A DNA stretch of 64,000 nucleotides from Streptomyces sp. PTY087I2 (GCF_001687325.1 NZ_LZRD01000009.1:1-64000), one strand, 5' to 3'. Counted from the stretch's first letter, positions 43,606 through 52,278 are shown. Made by a program: numbers and translations. The notes: generated by a model not told the origin, from the sequence alone.

Positions 43606-44301
43606 TCAGCGCTGCCCGTTACGGCGGCGCAGATCCTTCAGCTGCCCGGCGAAGGTGTCCATCCGCCCGTCGAGCCGCACGACGTCCTGCTGCACATCCG
43701 TCAGCCGCAGACTCATCGCGCCGACCACCTGGTGCGTCATCTCCACCTTCCGGTCCAGGCTGTCGAGCCGCTCGGACATCCGCACCAGCACCGGCCCGAG
43801 CTCCTGCAACGCACTGCCGACTCCGGTGAGGCAGCTCTCGATGCGCGTGACGCGGTGGTCGAGGGAGGCGTACTGCGTGCGGAGCGACTCCTCGGCGTCG
43901 AGGAGGTACGTGCGCACGCAGCGGGCGATGTCGCTGTCGCGAAGGAGCATCGCGACGTTGAGGACGGTGCGGCGGGTGTAGAGCCGCAGTTGAGTGGCCG
44001 CCTGTGGATAACTTTCCACCCCGTCGCCTGCCCATAGCGACATCATGTCGCTATGGAAGGACCGCAGGTCAGCGCCGCGCAGCACGCGCATGCCGTTCTC
44101 GGTGAACTCCTCCTGATGCCGGTCGGTCAGCCTCCTGACCGCCCCTGTGGATACTTCGAAGTAACGAGCCACGTCCTCTGTGCGAACGTGAATTCCGTCC
44201 GGGAGCATGACAAGGCTCTTCACCTTGTCGAGGACATCGACGCGCCCCATCTGCTCGCCGCGCAGCGCGCGCGATTCGAGCAGGGCGACTTCCGTGGGCA
44301 T
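43606..44301 (-). CDS. Phage-regulator-like DNA-binding protein with coiled coil (231 aa)
   Basis: The N-terminal part (GIHVRTEDVARYFEVSTGAV, RRLTDRHQEEF, NGMRVLRGADL) looks like a helix-turn-helix. The middle (TRRTVLNVAMLLRDSDIARC) resembles segments of phage antirepressor/Rha-type regulators. The C-terminus is a long heptad coiled coil (RVTRIESCLTGVGSALQELG; RLTDVQQDVVRLDGRMDTF) that probably oligomerises. The start is ATG 44301 (MPTEVALLES). Its coding sequence contains two DnaA-box-like sites. No phage genes surround it, so it is either domesticated or an ordinary actinobacterial regulator. Confidence 0.6.
   Translation of the reverse strand: MPTEVALLESRALRGEQMGRVDVLDKVKSLVMLPDGIHVRTEDVARYFEVSTGAVRRLTDRHQEEFTENGMRVLRGADLRSFHSDMMSLWAGDGVESYPQAATQLRLYTRRTVLNVAMLLRDSDIARCVRTYLLDAEESLRTQYASLDHRVTRIESCLTGVGSALQELGPVLVRMSERLDSLDRKVEMTHQVVGAMSLRLTDVQQDVVRLDGRMDTFAGQLKDLRRRNGQR
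44003..44154. promoter_or_regulatory. DnaA boxes inside a coding region
   Basis: TGTGGATAA at 44003-44011 is an exact box, and TGTGGATAC at 44146-44154 has one mismatch. Both lie within the phage-regulator-like gene. Confidence 0.55.
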
Positions 44302-44536
44302 GGGTGTGCCTTTCGTACGAGGGAATGACGAGGACGGCCCATACCCCGGGCTTCAGGGGTGGAGGACGCTCACGGTTGCCACTCACTCGATGACCGGTCC
44401 GGTGGGCTGAGCCTCACCCGGTGCCGGCATTCCCCGATTTCACGATCGCTACGACGCCACGGATTCCAGTTGCCCCCACGCACCCTGCCCAACGACCCGA
44501 TAAACGTATGGTTACGCGGACGTCTGTCCGGTCATA

Positions 44537-44579
44537 CGACGACCTCCGCCCTTGTCCAGAACAAGGGCGGAGGTCGTCG
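44537..44579. terminator. Long perfect hairpin downstream of the ABC operon
   Basis: A 19-bp perfect stem (CGACGACCTCCGCCCTTGT with its complement) surrounds the loop CCAGA. It lies past the 3' end of the minus-strand ABC permease gene. The remainder of the gap 44302-44536 shows no gene; it carries the promoter of the minus-strand regulator-like gene. Confidence 0.9.
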
Positions 44580-44609
44580 GGGCGCGGCACGGGGCTCAGG
44601 CCGGAAGCC

Positions 44610-45329
44610 TCACTCCTCGCCCGCCAGCTTCAGGGCCCGCAGCTTCTGGCCCGCGTACCAGGTGGCGGCCACCGTGACCACGACCAGCAGGACCGTGGCG
44701 AGCGGCAGGCCGACCTCCGAGGTCACCGCGCCGTCGCCCGCGGTCTTCTCGGCGACCGCCAGGGCCCACTGCCGGACGCTGAGCGTCCGCGCACCGGCCA
44801 CCATGCTGCTGAAGAGGGCCTCCCAGACCAGCGCGTAGACCAGGCCGAGGACGACCGCGTGCCGGCTGACCGTGCCGAGCAGAAGGAACAGGGCGCTGTA
44901 CGCGATCGAGGCGACCAGCGCCGCGACCGTGTAGGCGACGGCGATCTGCTGGCCGTTGCCGTTGAGGATCAGGCCCGCGACCAGCGTCGGCAGGGCCGAG
45001 AACACCATGGTCACCGCGATGGCCACGATCAGCTTGGTGAAGATGATCGTCGGCCGCTTCACCGGCTTGGCGAGCAGGTAGACGATCGAGCCGTCGTCGA
45101 TCTCGGGGCCGATCGCCCCGGTGCCCGCGATCACGCCGATCAGCGGCACCATCGTGGCGATGGCGAAACCGCCGAGGACGTTCGAGGCGATCTGGTCATC
45201 GGCCCCCGCGAACGCGCGCACGGCCACGGCGATGAGCAGCAGCAGTGCGGGCAGGACGAACAGGATGGCGGCACGGCGCCGGCCGAGCAGGGCCCGGTAG
45301 GTGAGCCGGGCGACTGTGGGGTCGTACAT
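44610..45329 (-). CDS. ABC transporter permease (239 aa)
   Basis: Six hydrophobic segments of the ABC-2 type are visible, e.g. AAILFVLPALLLLIAVAVRA, VLGGFAIATMVPLIGVIAG, and VLLVVVTVAATWYAG near the end. The motif GPEIDDGSIVYLLAKPVKRP is typical of ABC-2 permeases that pair with NatA-like ATPases. It is the last gene of a four-gene minus-strand operon, 30 nt after its ATPase. The substrate is unknown. Confidence 0.85.
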   Translation of the reverse strand: MYDPTVARLTYRALLGRRRAAILFVLPALLLLIAVAVRAFAGADDQIASNVLGGFAIATMVPLIGVIAGTGAIGPEIDDGSIVYLLAKPVKRPTIIFTKLIVAIAVTMVFSALPTLVAGLILNGNGQQIAVAYTVAALVASIAYSALFLLLGTVSRHAVVLGLVYALVWEALFSSMVAGARTLSVRQWALAVAEKTAGDGAVTSEVGLPLATVLLVVVTVAATWYAGQKLRALKLAGEE

Positions 45330-45359
45330 GACGGTGCACAGCTCCTTTCAGGCCACTAC

Positions 45360-46271
45360 TCAGGCCGCTACGAGATAGGAAAAGACCGATTCGAGGGACT
45401 CGTCGGACGGCGAGACGGTGAGCAGCCGGATGCCCTGCTCCCGGGCGACCCTCGGCAGCAGTTCGGTGAACCGCCCGAAGTCGACTGCCTGGATGCGCAG
45501 CGCCTTCTCGGTCAGGTCGACCTCGATGCCCGCCGTGGAGGGGTCGGCGATGAGCGCGGCCGCGAGGGCCCGGTCGTCGCTGGAGCGCACCAGATAGCGG
45601 TGCGGCCGGTCCTTCATGAGCCGGCGGATCTTGCGGAAGTCGCCGGAGGCGGCGTGCCGGCCCGCCACGATCACCTCGATGTGCGAGGCCAGCTGCTCGA
45701 CCTCTTCGAGGATGTGCGAGGAGAACAGGACCGTACGGCCCTCGGCGCCCATCCGCCGCAGCAGCTCCATCAGCTGCATCCGCTGGCGCGGGTCCATGCC
45801 GTTGAACGGTTCGTCCAGCAGCAGCACCGAGGGCTCGTGGACCAGCGCGGAGGCCATCTTCACGCGCTGGCGCATGCCCTTGCTGTACGTGGAGATCTTG
45901 CGGTCCTGCGCGTACTCCATCTGGACCGTGGCGAGCGCCCTCTGTGCCTCGGCCCCTCCCAAACCCTGGAGTTCGGCGTTGGCGACGACGAATTCCTTGC
46001 CGGTGAGGAAGTCGTACATCCCTTCCCGCTCCGGGACGATGCCGATCTCCTTGTAGACGGCCTCGTTGCGCCAGATCGTCCGGCCGTCGAGCGTGACCTT
46101 CCCCGTCGAGGGGGCGAGGAATCCGCCCATCATGTTGATGAGGGTGGACTTTCCGGCGCCGTTCGGGCCGAGGAGTCCGGTGACGCCGGGGCCCACGGTC
46201 ATGGAGACGTCGTTGACGGCGACCACGTTGCCGAACCAGCGCGAGGTGTGGTCGATCTCGATGGTGGTCAC
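45360..46271 (-). CDS. ABC transporter ATP-binding protein (303 aa)
   Basis: Walker A is GPNGAGKST, the signature YSKGMRQRVKMASALV and Walker B LLLDEPFNGMDP, with switch His in FSSHILEEVEQL. A C-terminal extension of about 80 residues is common in NatA/CcmA-like exporters. The start GTG 46271 overlaps the stop of the upstream permease (GTGA). It powers export together with the adjacent permeases. Confidence 0.92.
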   Translation of the reverse strand: MTTIEIDHTSRWFGNVVAVNDVSMTVGPGVTGLLGPNGAGKSTLINMMGGFLAPSTGKVTLDGRTIWRNEAVYKEIGIVPEREGMYDFLTGKEFVVANAELQGLGGAEAQRALATVQMEYAQDRKISTYSKGMRQRVKMASALVHEPSVLLLDEPFNGMDPRQRMQLMELLRRMGAEGRTVLFSSHILEEVEQLASHIEVIVAGRHAASGDFRKIRRLMKDRPHRYLVRSSDDRALAAALIADPSTAGIEVDLTEKALRIQAVDFGRFTELLPRVAREQGIRLLTVSPSDESLESVFSYLVAA

Positions 46272-47176
46272 AGCCCGGCCCTCCGGTAACGGCGCATCAG
46301 GACGGCGTACGAGCCGGCGACGAGCGCGAGAACAACGATCAGGTAGACCACACCGGCGCCGGCGCCCGGGCCCGCTTCCCCGGGGAAGGCGGAGGTCGCG
46401 CCGAGGAACGCGGTCTGGACGCCGTCGATCAGGGTGATCGGCGAGAAGAGGCCGAGCCACCGCACGGCCTCCTCCGACCCGGTCTCCCAGGCGATGGCCT
46501 GGACCGTGGAGACGGCACCGTAGGTGATGGTCAGGAGGGCGATCACCGCGGCGACGCCGAAGCCGCGCCGCGGGGTCAGGGCGGCCATCACCAGGCCGAG
46601 CCCGGCGAACAGCACGGACAGCAGCGCCACCGAAACCAGTCCCTGGCCGAACCACTTGGTCTGATCGGCGAAGTCGAACTTCGCGAGCAGAGAGCCCACA
46701 TAGAGGATGAGCAGCGGCGCACCGGTGAGGATGAAGAGCGCGGAGGCGGTGGCCGCGAATTTCGCGATCACGTAGTCGGCGCGTTCGATCGGCCGCGAGA
46801 AGTACAGGGGGACGGTCTTGAACCGGAGGTCCCTGGACACCGCCTGCGGGGCCTGGGCGGCGATGAAGAGGCCGATCACGGCCTGGAGGTAGATCGCGTA
46901 CGAGGTGTACTTGACCACCAGTTTGGTGGCGTCCGGCGCGGCCATGGAGACCGCCACCAGGATCGCCGCGACCAGCGCCATCACGCCGAACAGCAGCATG
47001 GGCAGCACCTTGGACTTGGCGGAACGGCCCAGTCCGAAGGAGCCCCGCAGGGTCTGCGAGAACAGCGAGCGGCGGGCGTAGGCCCGGCCGAGCCGCGGTC
47101 CGTCGTAGGAGCGGTAGCCGATGTTGTGGATCCGGGAGGCGTCGCGCCCGGCCGCGGCCTTGGTCTCAGTGCTCAT
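46268..47176 (-). CDS. ABC transporter permease (302 aa)
   Basis: An N-terminal cytoplasmic part (IHNIGYRSYDGPRLGRAYAR) precedes about six membrane helices of the ABC-2 type (e.g. VLPMLLFGVMALVAAILVAV; VVYLIVVLALVAGSYAVL at the end). RDLRFKTVPLYFSRPIERAD is a typical cytoplasmic loop. The start ATG 47176 lies inside the end of the preceding ATPase gene (11-nt overlap), and its own stop overlaps the next ATPase start, so translation is coupled along the operon. Confidence 0.88.
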   Translation of the reverse strand: MSTETKAAAGRDASRIHNIGYRSYDGPRLGRAYARRSLFSQTLRGSFGLGRSAKSKVLPMLLFGVMALVAAILVAVSMAAPDATKLVVKYTSYAIYLQAVIGLFIAAQAPQAVSRDLRFKTVPLYFSRPIERADYVIAKFAATASALFILTGAPLLILYVGSLLAKFDFADQTKWFGQGLVSVALLSVLFAGLGLVMAALTPRRGFGVAAVIALLTITYGAVSTVQAIAWETGSEEAVRWLGLFSPITLIDGVQTAFLGATSAFPGEAGPGAGAGVVYLIVVLALVAGSYAVLMRRYRRAGL

Positions 47177-48203
47177 CGCGACCGCTTCCCTTCTGCTGGA
47201 CGACCCCGGCGGTGCCGGCCGCGGCCGGGACGGCGGCTGTCTGCCCCGCGCCCTGTTCGGTACGGAAGACCTCGGCGATCTGGTGGCGCCGCTGTTCCAT
47301 GCGGACCAGGCCGAGCCCGAGCCCGGCGACGCTGTCGCGGACCACGTCGTAGGTGTCCTCGCCGGTCGCCTCGATCAGCAGGATGTGGCCCGCGCCCGGC
47401 AGCCCCTCCGCGTCGATCCCGTCGTGGCCGATGAGCGTGACCCCGGCGTCGGTGAGGACCTTGCGCAGCGCGCCGGTGCCGTCGGGGTGGGTGTCGCTGT
47501 CGGTGACCTCGACCGCGAGGGTCGCGGTGGTCTGGGTGAAGTCGCTGGTGGAGCTGGAGCGCAGGAGCGTTCCGCCGTCGATGACGACGACGTGGTCGCA
47601 GGTGCGTTCCAGCTCGCCCAGGAGATGCGACGTCACCAGCACGGAGATGCCGAAGTCGGTGTGGATCCGCCGGATCAGGCCGAGCATCTCGTCCCGGCCG
47701 ACCGGGTCGAGGCCGTTGGTCGGCTCGTCGAGCAGGACCAGCCGGGGGTCGTGGACGAGGGCCTGGGCCAGCTTCACCCGCTGCTTCATGCCGGTCGAGT
47801 AGCCGCCGATGGGGCGGTAGCGCTCCTCGTAGAGGCCGACGTGGCGCAGGGTGTCGGCCGTGCGCTCGCGGGCCGCCGTGGGCGGCAGCCCCGACATGCG
47901 CGCCATGTGCACGACGAACTCGGTCGCCGAGACGTCGGGCGGCAGGCAGTCGTGCTCGGGCATGTACCCCACCCGTTCCCGGATGGCGGCGCCGCTGGTC
48001 GCGACGTCGAGCCCGAGCACCGCGGCCCGGCCTTCGGTGGCGGGGGAAAGACCCAGCAGGATCTTGATCAGTGTGGACTTGCCGGCTCCGTTGGAACCCA
48101 CCAGACCGGTCACACCCGGTCCGATGTCCAACGTGAGCCGGTCAAGCGCGGTCACCCGGGGGAACCGCATGCTCAGGGCTTCGGTAGCGATTACGGCTGT
48201 CAC
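47166..48203 (-). CDS. ABC transporter ATP-binding protein, first gene of operon (345 aa)
   Basis: Walker A is GSNGAGKST, the signature YSTGMKQRVKLAQAL and Walker B LVLLDEPTNGLDP, with switch His in VTSHLLGELE. The C-terminal region of about 110 residues may be regulatory. I choose GTG 48203 (V-T-A-V-I-A-T-E); the open frame to 48344 is unlike coding sequence. The operon thus holds two ATPases and two permeases, either one heteromeric exporter or two paralogous pairs. A TA-rich stretch and DnaA-like boxes lie in the 227-bp divergent interval with the peptidase gene. Confidence 0.9.
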   Translation of the reverse strand: MTAVIATEALSMRFPRVTALDRLTLDIGPGVTGLVGSNGAGKSTLIKILLGLSPATEGRAAVLGLDVATSGAAIRERVGYMPEHDCLPPDVSATEFVVHMARMSGLPPTAARERTADTLRHVGLYEERYRPIGGYSTGMKQRVKLAQALVHDPRLVLLDEPTNGLDPVGRDEMLGLIRRIHTDFGISVLVTSHLLGELERTCDHVVVIDGGTLLRSSSTSDFTQTTATLAVEVTDSDTHPDGTGALRKVLTDAGVTLIGHDGIDAEGLPGAGHILLIEATGEDTYDVVRDSVAGLGLGLVRMEQRRHQIAEVFRTEQGAGQTAAVPAAAGTAGVVQQKGSGRDEH

Positions 48204-48302
48204 GGAAAAGACGTTAGTGGCGCGGACCACAGGGGTCGTCAGCCCTGACGGTTGGATCCGCGTCAGACTCCAGACGTACACGCCCGTAGGGGGGTGCACC
48301 GT

Positions 48303-48332
48303 GGATCCACAGCGGAGCCAGGGTTTTCCACA
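48303..48332. promoter_or_regulatory. DnaA-box-like pair upstream of the ABC operon
   Basis: GGATCCACA (48303-48311, part of a CGTGGATCCACAG palindrome) and TTTTCCACA (48324-48332) each resemble DnaA boxes with one or two mismatches. Weaker than the other groups in this window. Confidence 0.4.
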
Positions 48333-48430
48333 GGCCGTGCACACCTCTTGACGCAGCCGCCGGACATTGTCACATTCATCAGTGTCACGTTACGGGCACG
48401 TACCGCACACGGCAGGGAACGGACGGTGGC

Positions 48431-49291
48431 ATGACCGGCTTGGCCAAGGCAGTGCAGGACACCAACACCCCGGAGCTGCGGGGGTTCAGAGAGGTTCAGC
48501 GTCTCGCCTATGCCTGCGCGGAGGCGGTCGCGGGCCAGCTGCGCTCCGGTGTGACCGAGCGCGAGGCGGCCCGGATGCAGCGGATGTGGCTGCGCGAGCG
48601 CGGTGTGCGCGACTGGTTCCACCTGCCGTTCGCCTGGTTCGGGGACCGTACGGCGTTCGCCGGGTTCAAGGTGCCGCTGCAATTCTTCCCGACCGACCGG
48701 AAGCTGGAGCCGGGGATGCCGTTCATCCTCGACATGGCCCCGGTGTACAAGGGGTTCACCGCCGATGTCGGGTACGCGGGGTGCCTCGGCCTCAATCCGC
48801 TGCACGACAGGCTGCTGGCCGATCTGGAGGCCCACCGCGAGCTGATCCTGCGGGAGGTGCGCGAGCGCTGCTCCTTGCGCGAGATCTACGAGGACGTCGA
48901 ACGCCTCATGACCGCCCAGGGATACGCGAACCGGCACCGGGCCTACCCCTTCGGCGTGATCGCCCACAAGGTCGACCGTGTCGCCGAACGCCGTTGGTCC
49001 CCGCAGGTCTTCGGCTTCGGCACCCAGGCCCTCAAGGGGCTCGTGAGCGACGCGCTGCACGGCCACCGGGAGGGCTGGTCGCCCCTGTGGAGCCCCTACC
49101 GCTTCTCCGACCACCCGCCGCAGCCGGGGCTGTGGGCGGTCGAACCCCACCTCGGATTCAGGGGTACGGGCGCGAAGTTCGAGGAGATCCTGGTCGTCAC
49201 CGACTCCAAGGACCCCGAGCAGAGCGCTTTCTGGCTGGACGACGATCTGCCGCATGTGCGGCGCTGGGCCGAGGAGAAGGTGGCGGCGTGA
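48431..49291 (+). CDS. M24-family metallopeptidase (286 aa)
   Basis: This single pita-bread domain protein resembles methionine aminopeptidase/Xaa-Pro peptidases without the N-terminal creatinase domain. Possible metal ligands are Asp in FILDMAPVYKGFTADVGYA (two Asp), His in YPFGVIAHKV, Glu in AVEPHLGF and Glu in FEEILVVT. The start ATG 48431 has no strong ribosome site and may be near-leaderless. The stop overlaps the GTG of the hydrolase-SDR gene, so the pair is coupled. The substrate is not evident. Confidence 0.82.
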   Translation: MTGLAKAVQDTNTPELRGFREVQRLAYACAEAVAGQLRSGVTEREAARMQRMWLRERGVRDWFHLPFAWFGDRTAFAGFKVPLQFFPTDRKLEPGMPFILDMAPVYKGFTADVGYAGCLGLNPLHDRLLADLEAHRELILREVRERCSLREIYEDVERLMTAQGYANRHRAYPFGVIAHKVDRVAERRWSPQVFGFGTQALKGLVSDALHGHREGWSPLWSPYRFSDHPPQPGLWAVEPHLGFRGTGAKFEEILVVTDSKDPEQSAFWLDDDLPHVRRWAEEKVAA

Positions 49292-51060
49292 ATCTGTCTC
49301 GGGCGCGTGAGCGGACCGTGCGTACGGGAGGCGTCGAGCTGTGCGTCGCCGAGCTGGGCGACGCGGGCCGGCCGACCGTGGTGCTGGTCCACGGCTATCC
49401 GGACAGCAAGGAGGTCTGGTCGGACGTCGCCGTGCGGCTGGCCGAGCAGTGGCACGTGGTGCTGTACGACGTGCGGGGGCACGGCGGGTCCACCGCCCCG
49501 AAGCCGCTGCGCGGCGGCTTCACCCTGGAGAAACTGACCGACGACTTCCTCGCCGTGATCGACACGGTCAGCCCGGACCGGCCGGTGCACGTGGTCGGCC
49601 ACGACTGGGGGTCCGTCCAGTCCTGGGAGTTCGTCACGGTCGGCAGGACCGAGGGCCGGATCGCCTCCTTCACCTCGATGTCGGGGCCGTCCCTCGACCA
49701 CTTCGGGCACTGGATCAAACGCCGGATGACCCGCCCCACCCCGCGCAAGGTGGGCCAACTCCTCGGCCAGGGCGCGAAATCCTGGTACGTGTACATGCTC
49801 CACACGCCCGTCCTGCCGGAGCTCGCCTGGCGCGGGCCGCTCGGCAAGCGCTGGCCGGGGATCCTGGAGCGGCTGGAGAAGGTGCCCGCGGGCGACTACC
49901 CCACCGCCTCCCTCCCGAACGACGCGGCGCACGGCGCCTGGCTCTACCGCGACAACGTCCGTGCCCGGCTGCGCAGGCCCCGCCCGGACGCCTACGCCCA
50001 CGCACCGGTCCAGCTGATCACCCCGACCGGGGACTCCTTCCTCTCCGAGCGGCTCTACGACGGTCTTGAGGACTGGGTCCCCACGCTGGTACGCCGCTCG
50101 CTGCCGGCCAAGCACTGGGTGCCCCGCACCCGGCCGGACCAGCTCGCCTCCTGGATCGACGAGTTCGTCACCGCGAACGAGTCCGCCGCGCGGGACGGCG
50201 GACCCGTGCAGCAGACGGTGGCGCAGGGCCCCTACGCGCAGCGGTTCGGCGGTCAGCTGGTCCTGGTGACGGGAGCGGCCTCCGGGATCGGGCGGGCCAC
50301 GGCGTTCGCGTTCGCCGAGGCGGGCGCCCGGATCGTGGCCGTGGACCGGGACGCGGAGGGCGCCGCCCGCACCGCGGAGATGGCGAAGCTGATCGGGGCC
50401 CCCGCGGCCTGGGGCGAGGCCGTGGACGTCAGCGACGAGGCCGAGATGGAGAAGCTCGCCGCCCGGGTCGCCGCCGAGTACGGCATCGTCGACATCCTGG
50501 TCAACAACGCCGGGATCGGGCTCTCCGGCTCCTTCCTGGAGACCACGAGCGAGGAGTGGAAGAAGGTCCTCGACGTCAATCTGTGGGGGGTCATCCACGG
50601 TTGCCGGATCTTCGGCAAGCAGATGGCGGACCGCGGCCAGGGCGGCCACATCGTCAACACGGCGTCGGCCGCGGCCTTCCAGCCCTCCCGGGTGCTGTCC
50701 GCGTACAGCACGTCGAAGGCGGCCGTGCTGATGCTCAGCGAGTGCCTGCGGGCCGAGTTGGCGGAGAAGTCGATCGGGGTGAGCGCGATATGCCCCGGCA
50801 TCGTCAACACCAACATCACCTCCACCACGCGGTTCGCCGGGGCCGACGCGGCCGAGGAGGAGCGGCTACAGAAGCGGACGAGCCGGCTCTACGGCCGGCG
50901 CAACTATCCGCCGGAGAAGGTCGCCGACGCGATCCTGCGGGCGGTCGTGCGCAACCAGGCCGTGGTCCCGGTGACCCCGGAGGCGCGCGGCGCCCGGCTG
51001 CTGTCCCGGCTGAGCCCGGGGACGCTGCGCTCCGTCGCCCGGCTGAAGCCGCCGCTGTGA
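49288..51060 (+). CDS. Alpha/beta-hydrolase - short-chain dehydrogenase fusion (590 aa)
   Basis: Residues 1-290 form an epoxide hydrolase-like alpha/beta hydrolase (VVLVHGYPDSKEVWSDVAVR; the nucleophile elbow GHDWGS uses Asp). Residues 315-590 form a classical SDR: VTGAASGIGRATAFAF (NAD(P) binding), LVNNAGIGLSGSF, Ser in NTASAAAF, and YSTSKAA with the catalytic Tyr-x3-Lys. Such a fusion could open an epoxide or ester and then oxidise or reduce the product. The start GTG 49288 overlaps the peptidase stop, and the stop overlaps the GTG of the MerR gene. Confidence 0.9.
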   Translation: MNLSRARERTVRTGGVELCVAELGDAGRPTVVLVHGYPDSKEVWSDVAVRLAEQWHVVLYDVRGHGGSTAPKPLRGGFTLEKLTDDFLAVIDTVSPDRPVHVVGHDWGSVQSWEFVTVGRTEGRIASFTSMSGPSLDHFGHWIKRRMTRPTPRKVGQLLGQGAKSWYVYMLHTPVLPELAWRGPLGKRWPGILERLEKVPAGDYPTASLPNDAAHGAWLYRDNVRARLRRPRPDAYAHAPVQLITPTGDSFLSERLYDGLEDWVPTLVRRSLPAKHWVPRTRPDQLASWIDEFVTANESAARDGGPVQQTVAQGPYAQRFGGQLVLVTGAASGIGRATAFAFAEAGARIVAVDRDAEGAARTAEMAKLIGAPAAWGEAVDVSDEAEMEKLAARVAAEYGIVDILVNNAGIGLSGSFLETTSEEWKKVLDVNLWGVIHGCRIFGKQMADRGQGGHIVNTASAAAFQPSRVLSAYSTSKAAVLMLSECLRAELAEKSIGVSAICPGIVNTNITSTTRFAGADAAEEERLQKRTSRLYGRRNYPPEKVADAILRAVVRNQAVVPVTPEARGARLLSRLSPGTLRSVARLKPPL

Positions 51061-52130
51061 CCGGGGCCGGGGCGGAAGCGGGGGCCAGGACGGGTGCGGG
51101 GAGCGGAGCCGGGGTCGGTGCGGGGGCGGGGGTCGGAACCAGGTCCGGGGCGGGGGCGGGGGCCGGTGCGGGGGCCGGAACCAGGTCCGGTGCCAGGGCC
51201 GGGGCCGCCGAATACCGGATCGAGGACCTGGCCCACGCCAGCGGGGCCACGGTGCGCACGATCCGCGCCTACCAGGACCGGGGGCTGCTCCCGACGCCCG
51301 AGCGGCGCGGACGGGCCAACGTGTACCGGGAGGCCCATCTCGCCCGGCTGCGGCAGATCGCGGACCTGCTCGACCGGGGCTACACCCTGGCCAGCATCAA
51401 GGAGTTGCTGGAGGCGTGGGACGCGGGGCGGGGGCTCGGCGGGGTGCTCGGGCTCGTCGCGGAGGTGCAGGGGCCGTGGACGGACGAGGAGGCCGACCGG
51501 ATCAGCCGCCGCGAGCTGGACGAGCGGTTCGGCGGCCGGCAGGACGACGAGGCCATCGCGGAGGCGGTGGAGCTCGGCGTGCTGGAGCGCGTGCCCGGCC
51601 GGGACGACGAGTTCCTCGTCCCCAGTCCGCAAGAGCTTTCCGTGGCAGCCGAGTTGCACGCGGCCGGGGTGCCGCTGACGGCAATCTCCGGTCATCTGCG
51701 GGAACTTCGCGGCCAGGTGGAGCACATAGCCTCCCGTTTCCTGGAGTTCACCACCGAGCACGTCTTCGCCCGCTACCTCGGCCACCTGCCGCCGACCGAC
51801 GCCGACGCGGCCGAGGCGGCGGCCCTGGTCCGGCGGCTGCGGCCGCTCGCCCAGCAGACGGTCGACGCCGAACTGGCGCGCGCCATGAGGACGTTCGCCA
51901 CCCGGCATCTGCATCACCACCTCGGCGCGGAGGAGAGTGCGATCACCGAGAACACGACCCGTCCCGTGCTGCTGCCCGCCCGGACAACACAGGCCGTGCA
52001 GGACCTGGTTGGCGCGGAGCGCGTGGCGGCGTTCGTCGCGGCAGCAGCTGAACGCGAGGTGCAGGCACGCACCTTGGACGCACTCGCTTCATCTCACGCA
52101 ATAGCCAATGAAGTTGACCAAAAGGGTTAA
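51057..52130 (+). CDS. MerR-family regulator with Gly/Ala-rich N-terminal extension (357 aa)
   Basis: GTG 51057 overlaps the stop of the hydrolase-SDR gene. The first 50 or so residues are almost pure Gly/Ala with scattered Arg/Thr/Ser (GAGAGVGTRSGAGAGAGAGA), encoded by a short tandem repeat. The MerR helix-turn-helix then begins (YRIEDLAHASGATVRTIRAY; NVYREAHLARLRQIADLL), followed by a long helical C-terminal domain with a His-rich segment (RHLHHHLGAEES). The true start may lie within the repeat at one of several in-frame GTG codons. As the last gene of the operon it may regulate the peptidase and fusion enzyme. Confidence 0.8.
   Translation: MTGAGAEAGARTGAGSGAGVGAGAGVGTRSGAGAGAGAGAGTRSGARAGAAEYRIEDLAHASGATVRTIRAYQDRGLLPTPERRGRANVYREAHLARLRQIADLLDRGYTLASIKELLEAWDAGRGLGGVLGLVAEVQGPWTDEEADRISRRELDERFGGRQDDEAIAEAVELGVLERVPGRDDEFLVPSPQELSVAAELHAAGVPLTAISGHLRELRGQVEHIASRFLEFTTEHVFARYLGHLPPTDADAAEAAALVRRLRPLAQQTVDAELARAMRTFATRHLHHHLGAEESAITENTTRPVLLPARTTQAVQDLVGAERVAAFVAAAAEREVQARTLDALASSHAIANEVDQKG
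51061..51210 (+). repeat. GC-rich short tandem repeat at the start of the MerR gene
   Basis: The DNA is a variation on GGGGCCGGGGCGGGGGC and GGAACCAGGTCCGG units in frame, giving an Ala/Gly repeat. It is prone to slippage, so its length may differ between strains. Confidence 0.7.
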
Positions 52131-52142
52131 ATCGCCCACCAG

Positions 52143-52196
52143 TTGTCCACAGAGTCGTCAAATAGCCTGTGGATAAGTCGAGTTGGCTGTGGATCA
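52143..52196. promoter_or_regulatory. Dense DnaA-box group upstream of kptA
   Basis: Three boxes lie in 54 bp of a noncoding gap: TTGTCCACA (52143-52151), TGTGGATAA (52168-52176) and TGTGGATCA (52188-52196, one mismatch). The flanking DNA is AT-rich compared with the genome. This is dense enough to bind DnaA cooperatively. Confidence 0.8.
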
Positions 52197-52278
52197 AACA
52201 TCGGTGCGGAGAAAGACGAAAAGAAGCCTGTAAGAAATCCGGATGCACCGATGAACCGCGCACGGGCACTCTGGCGGG

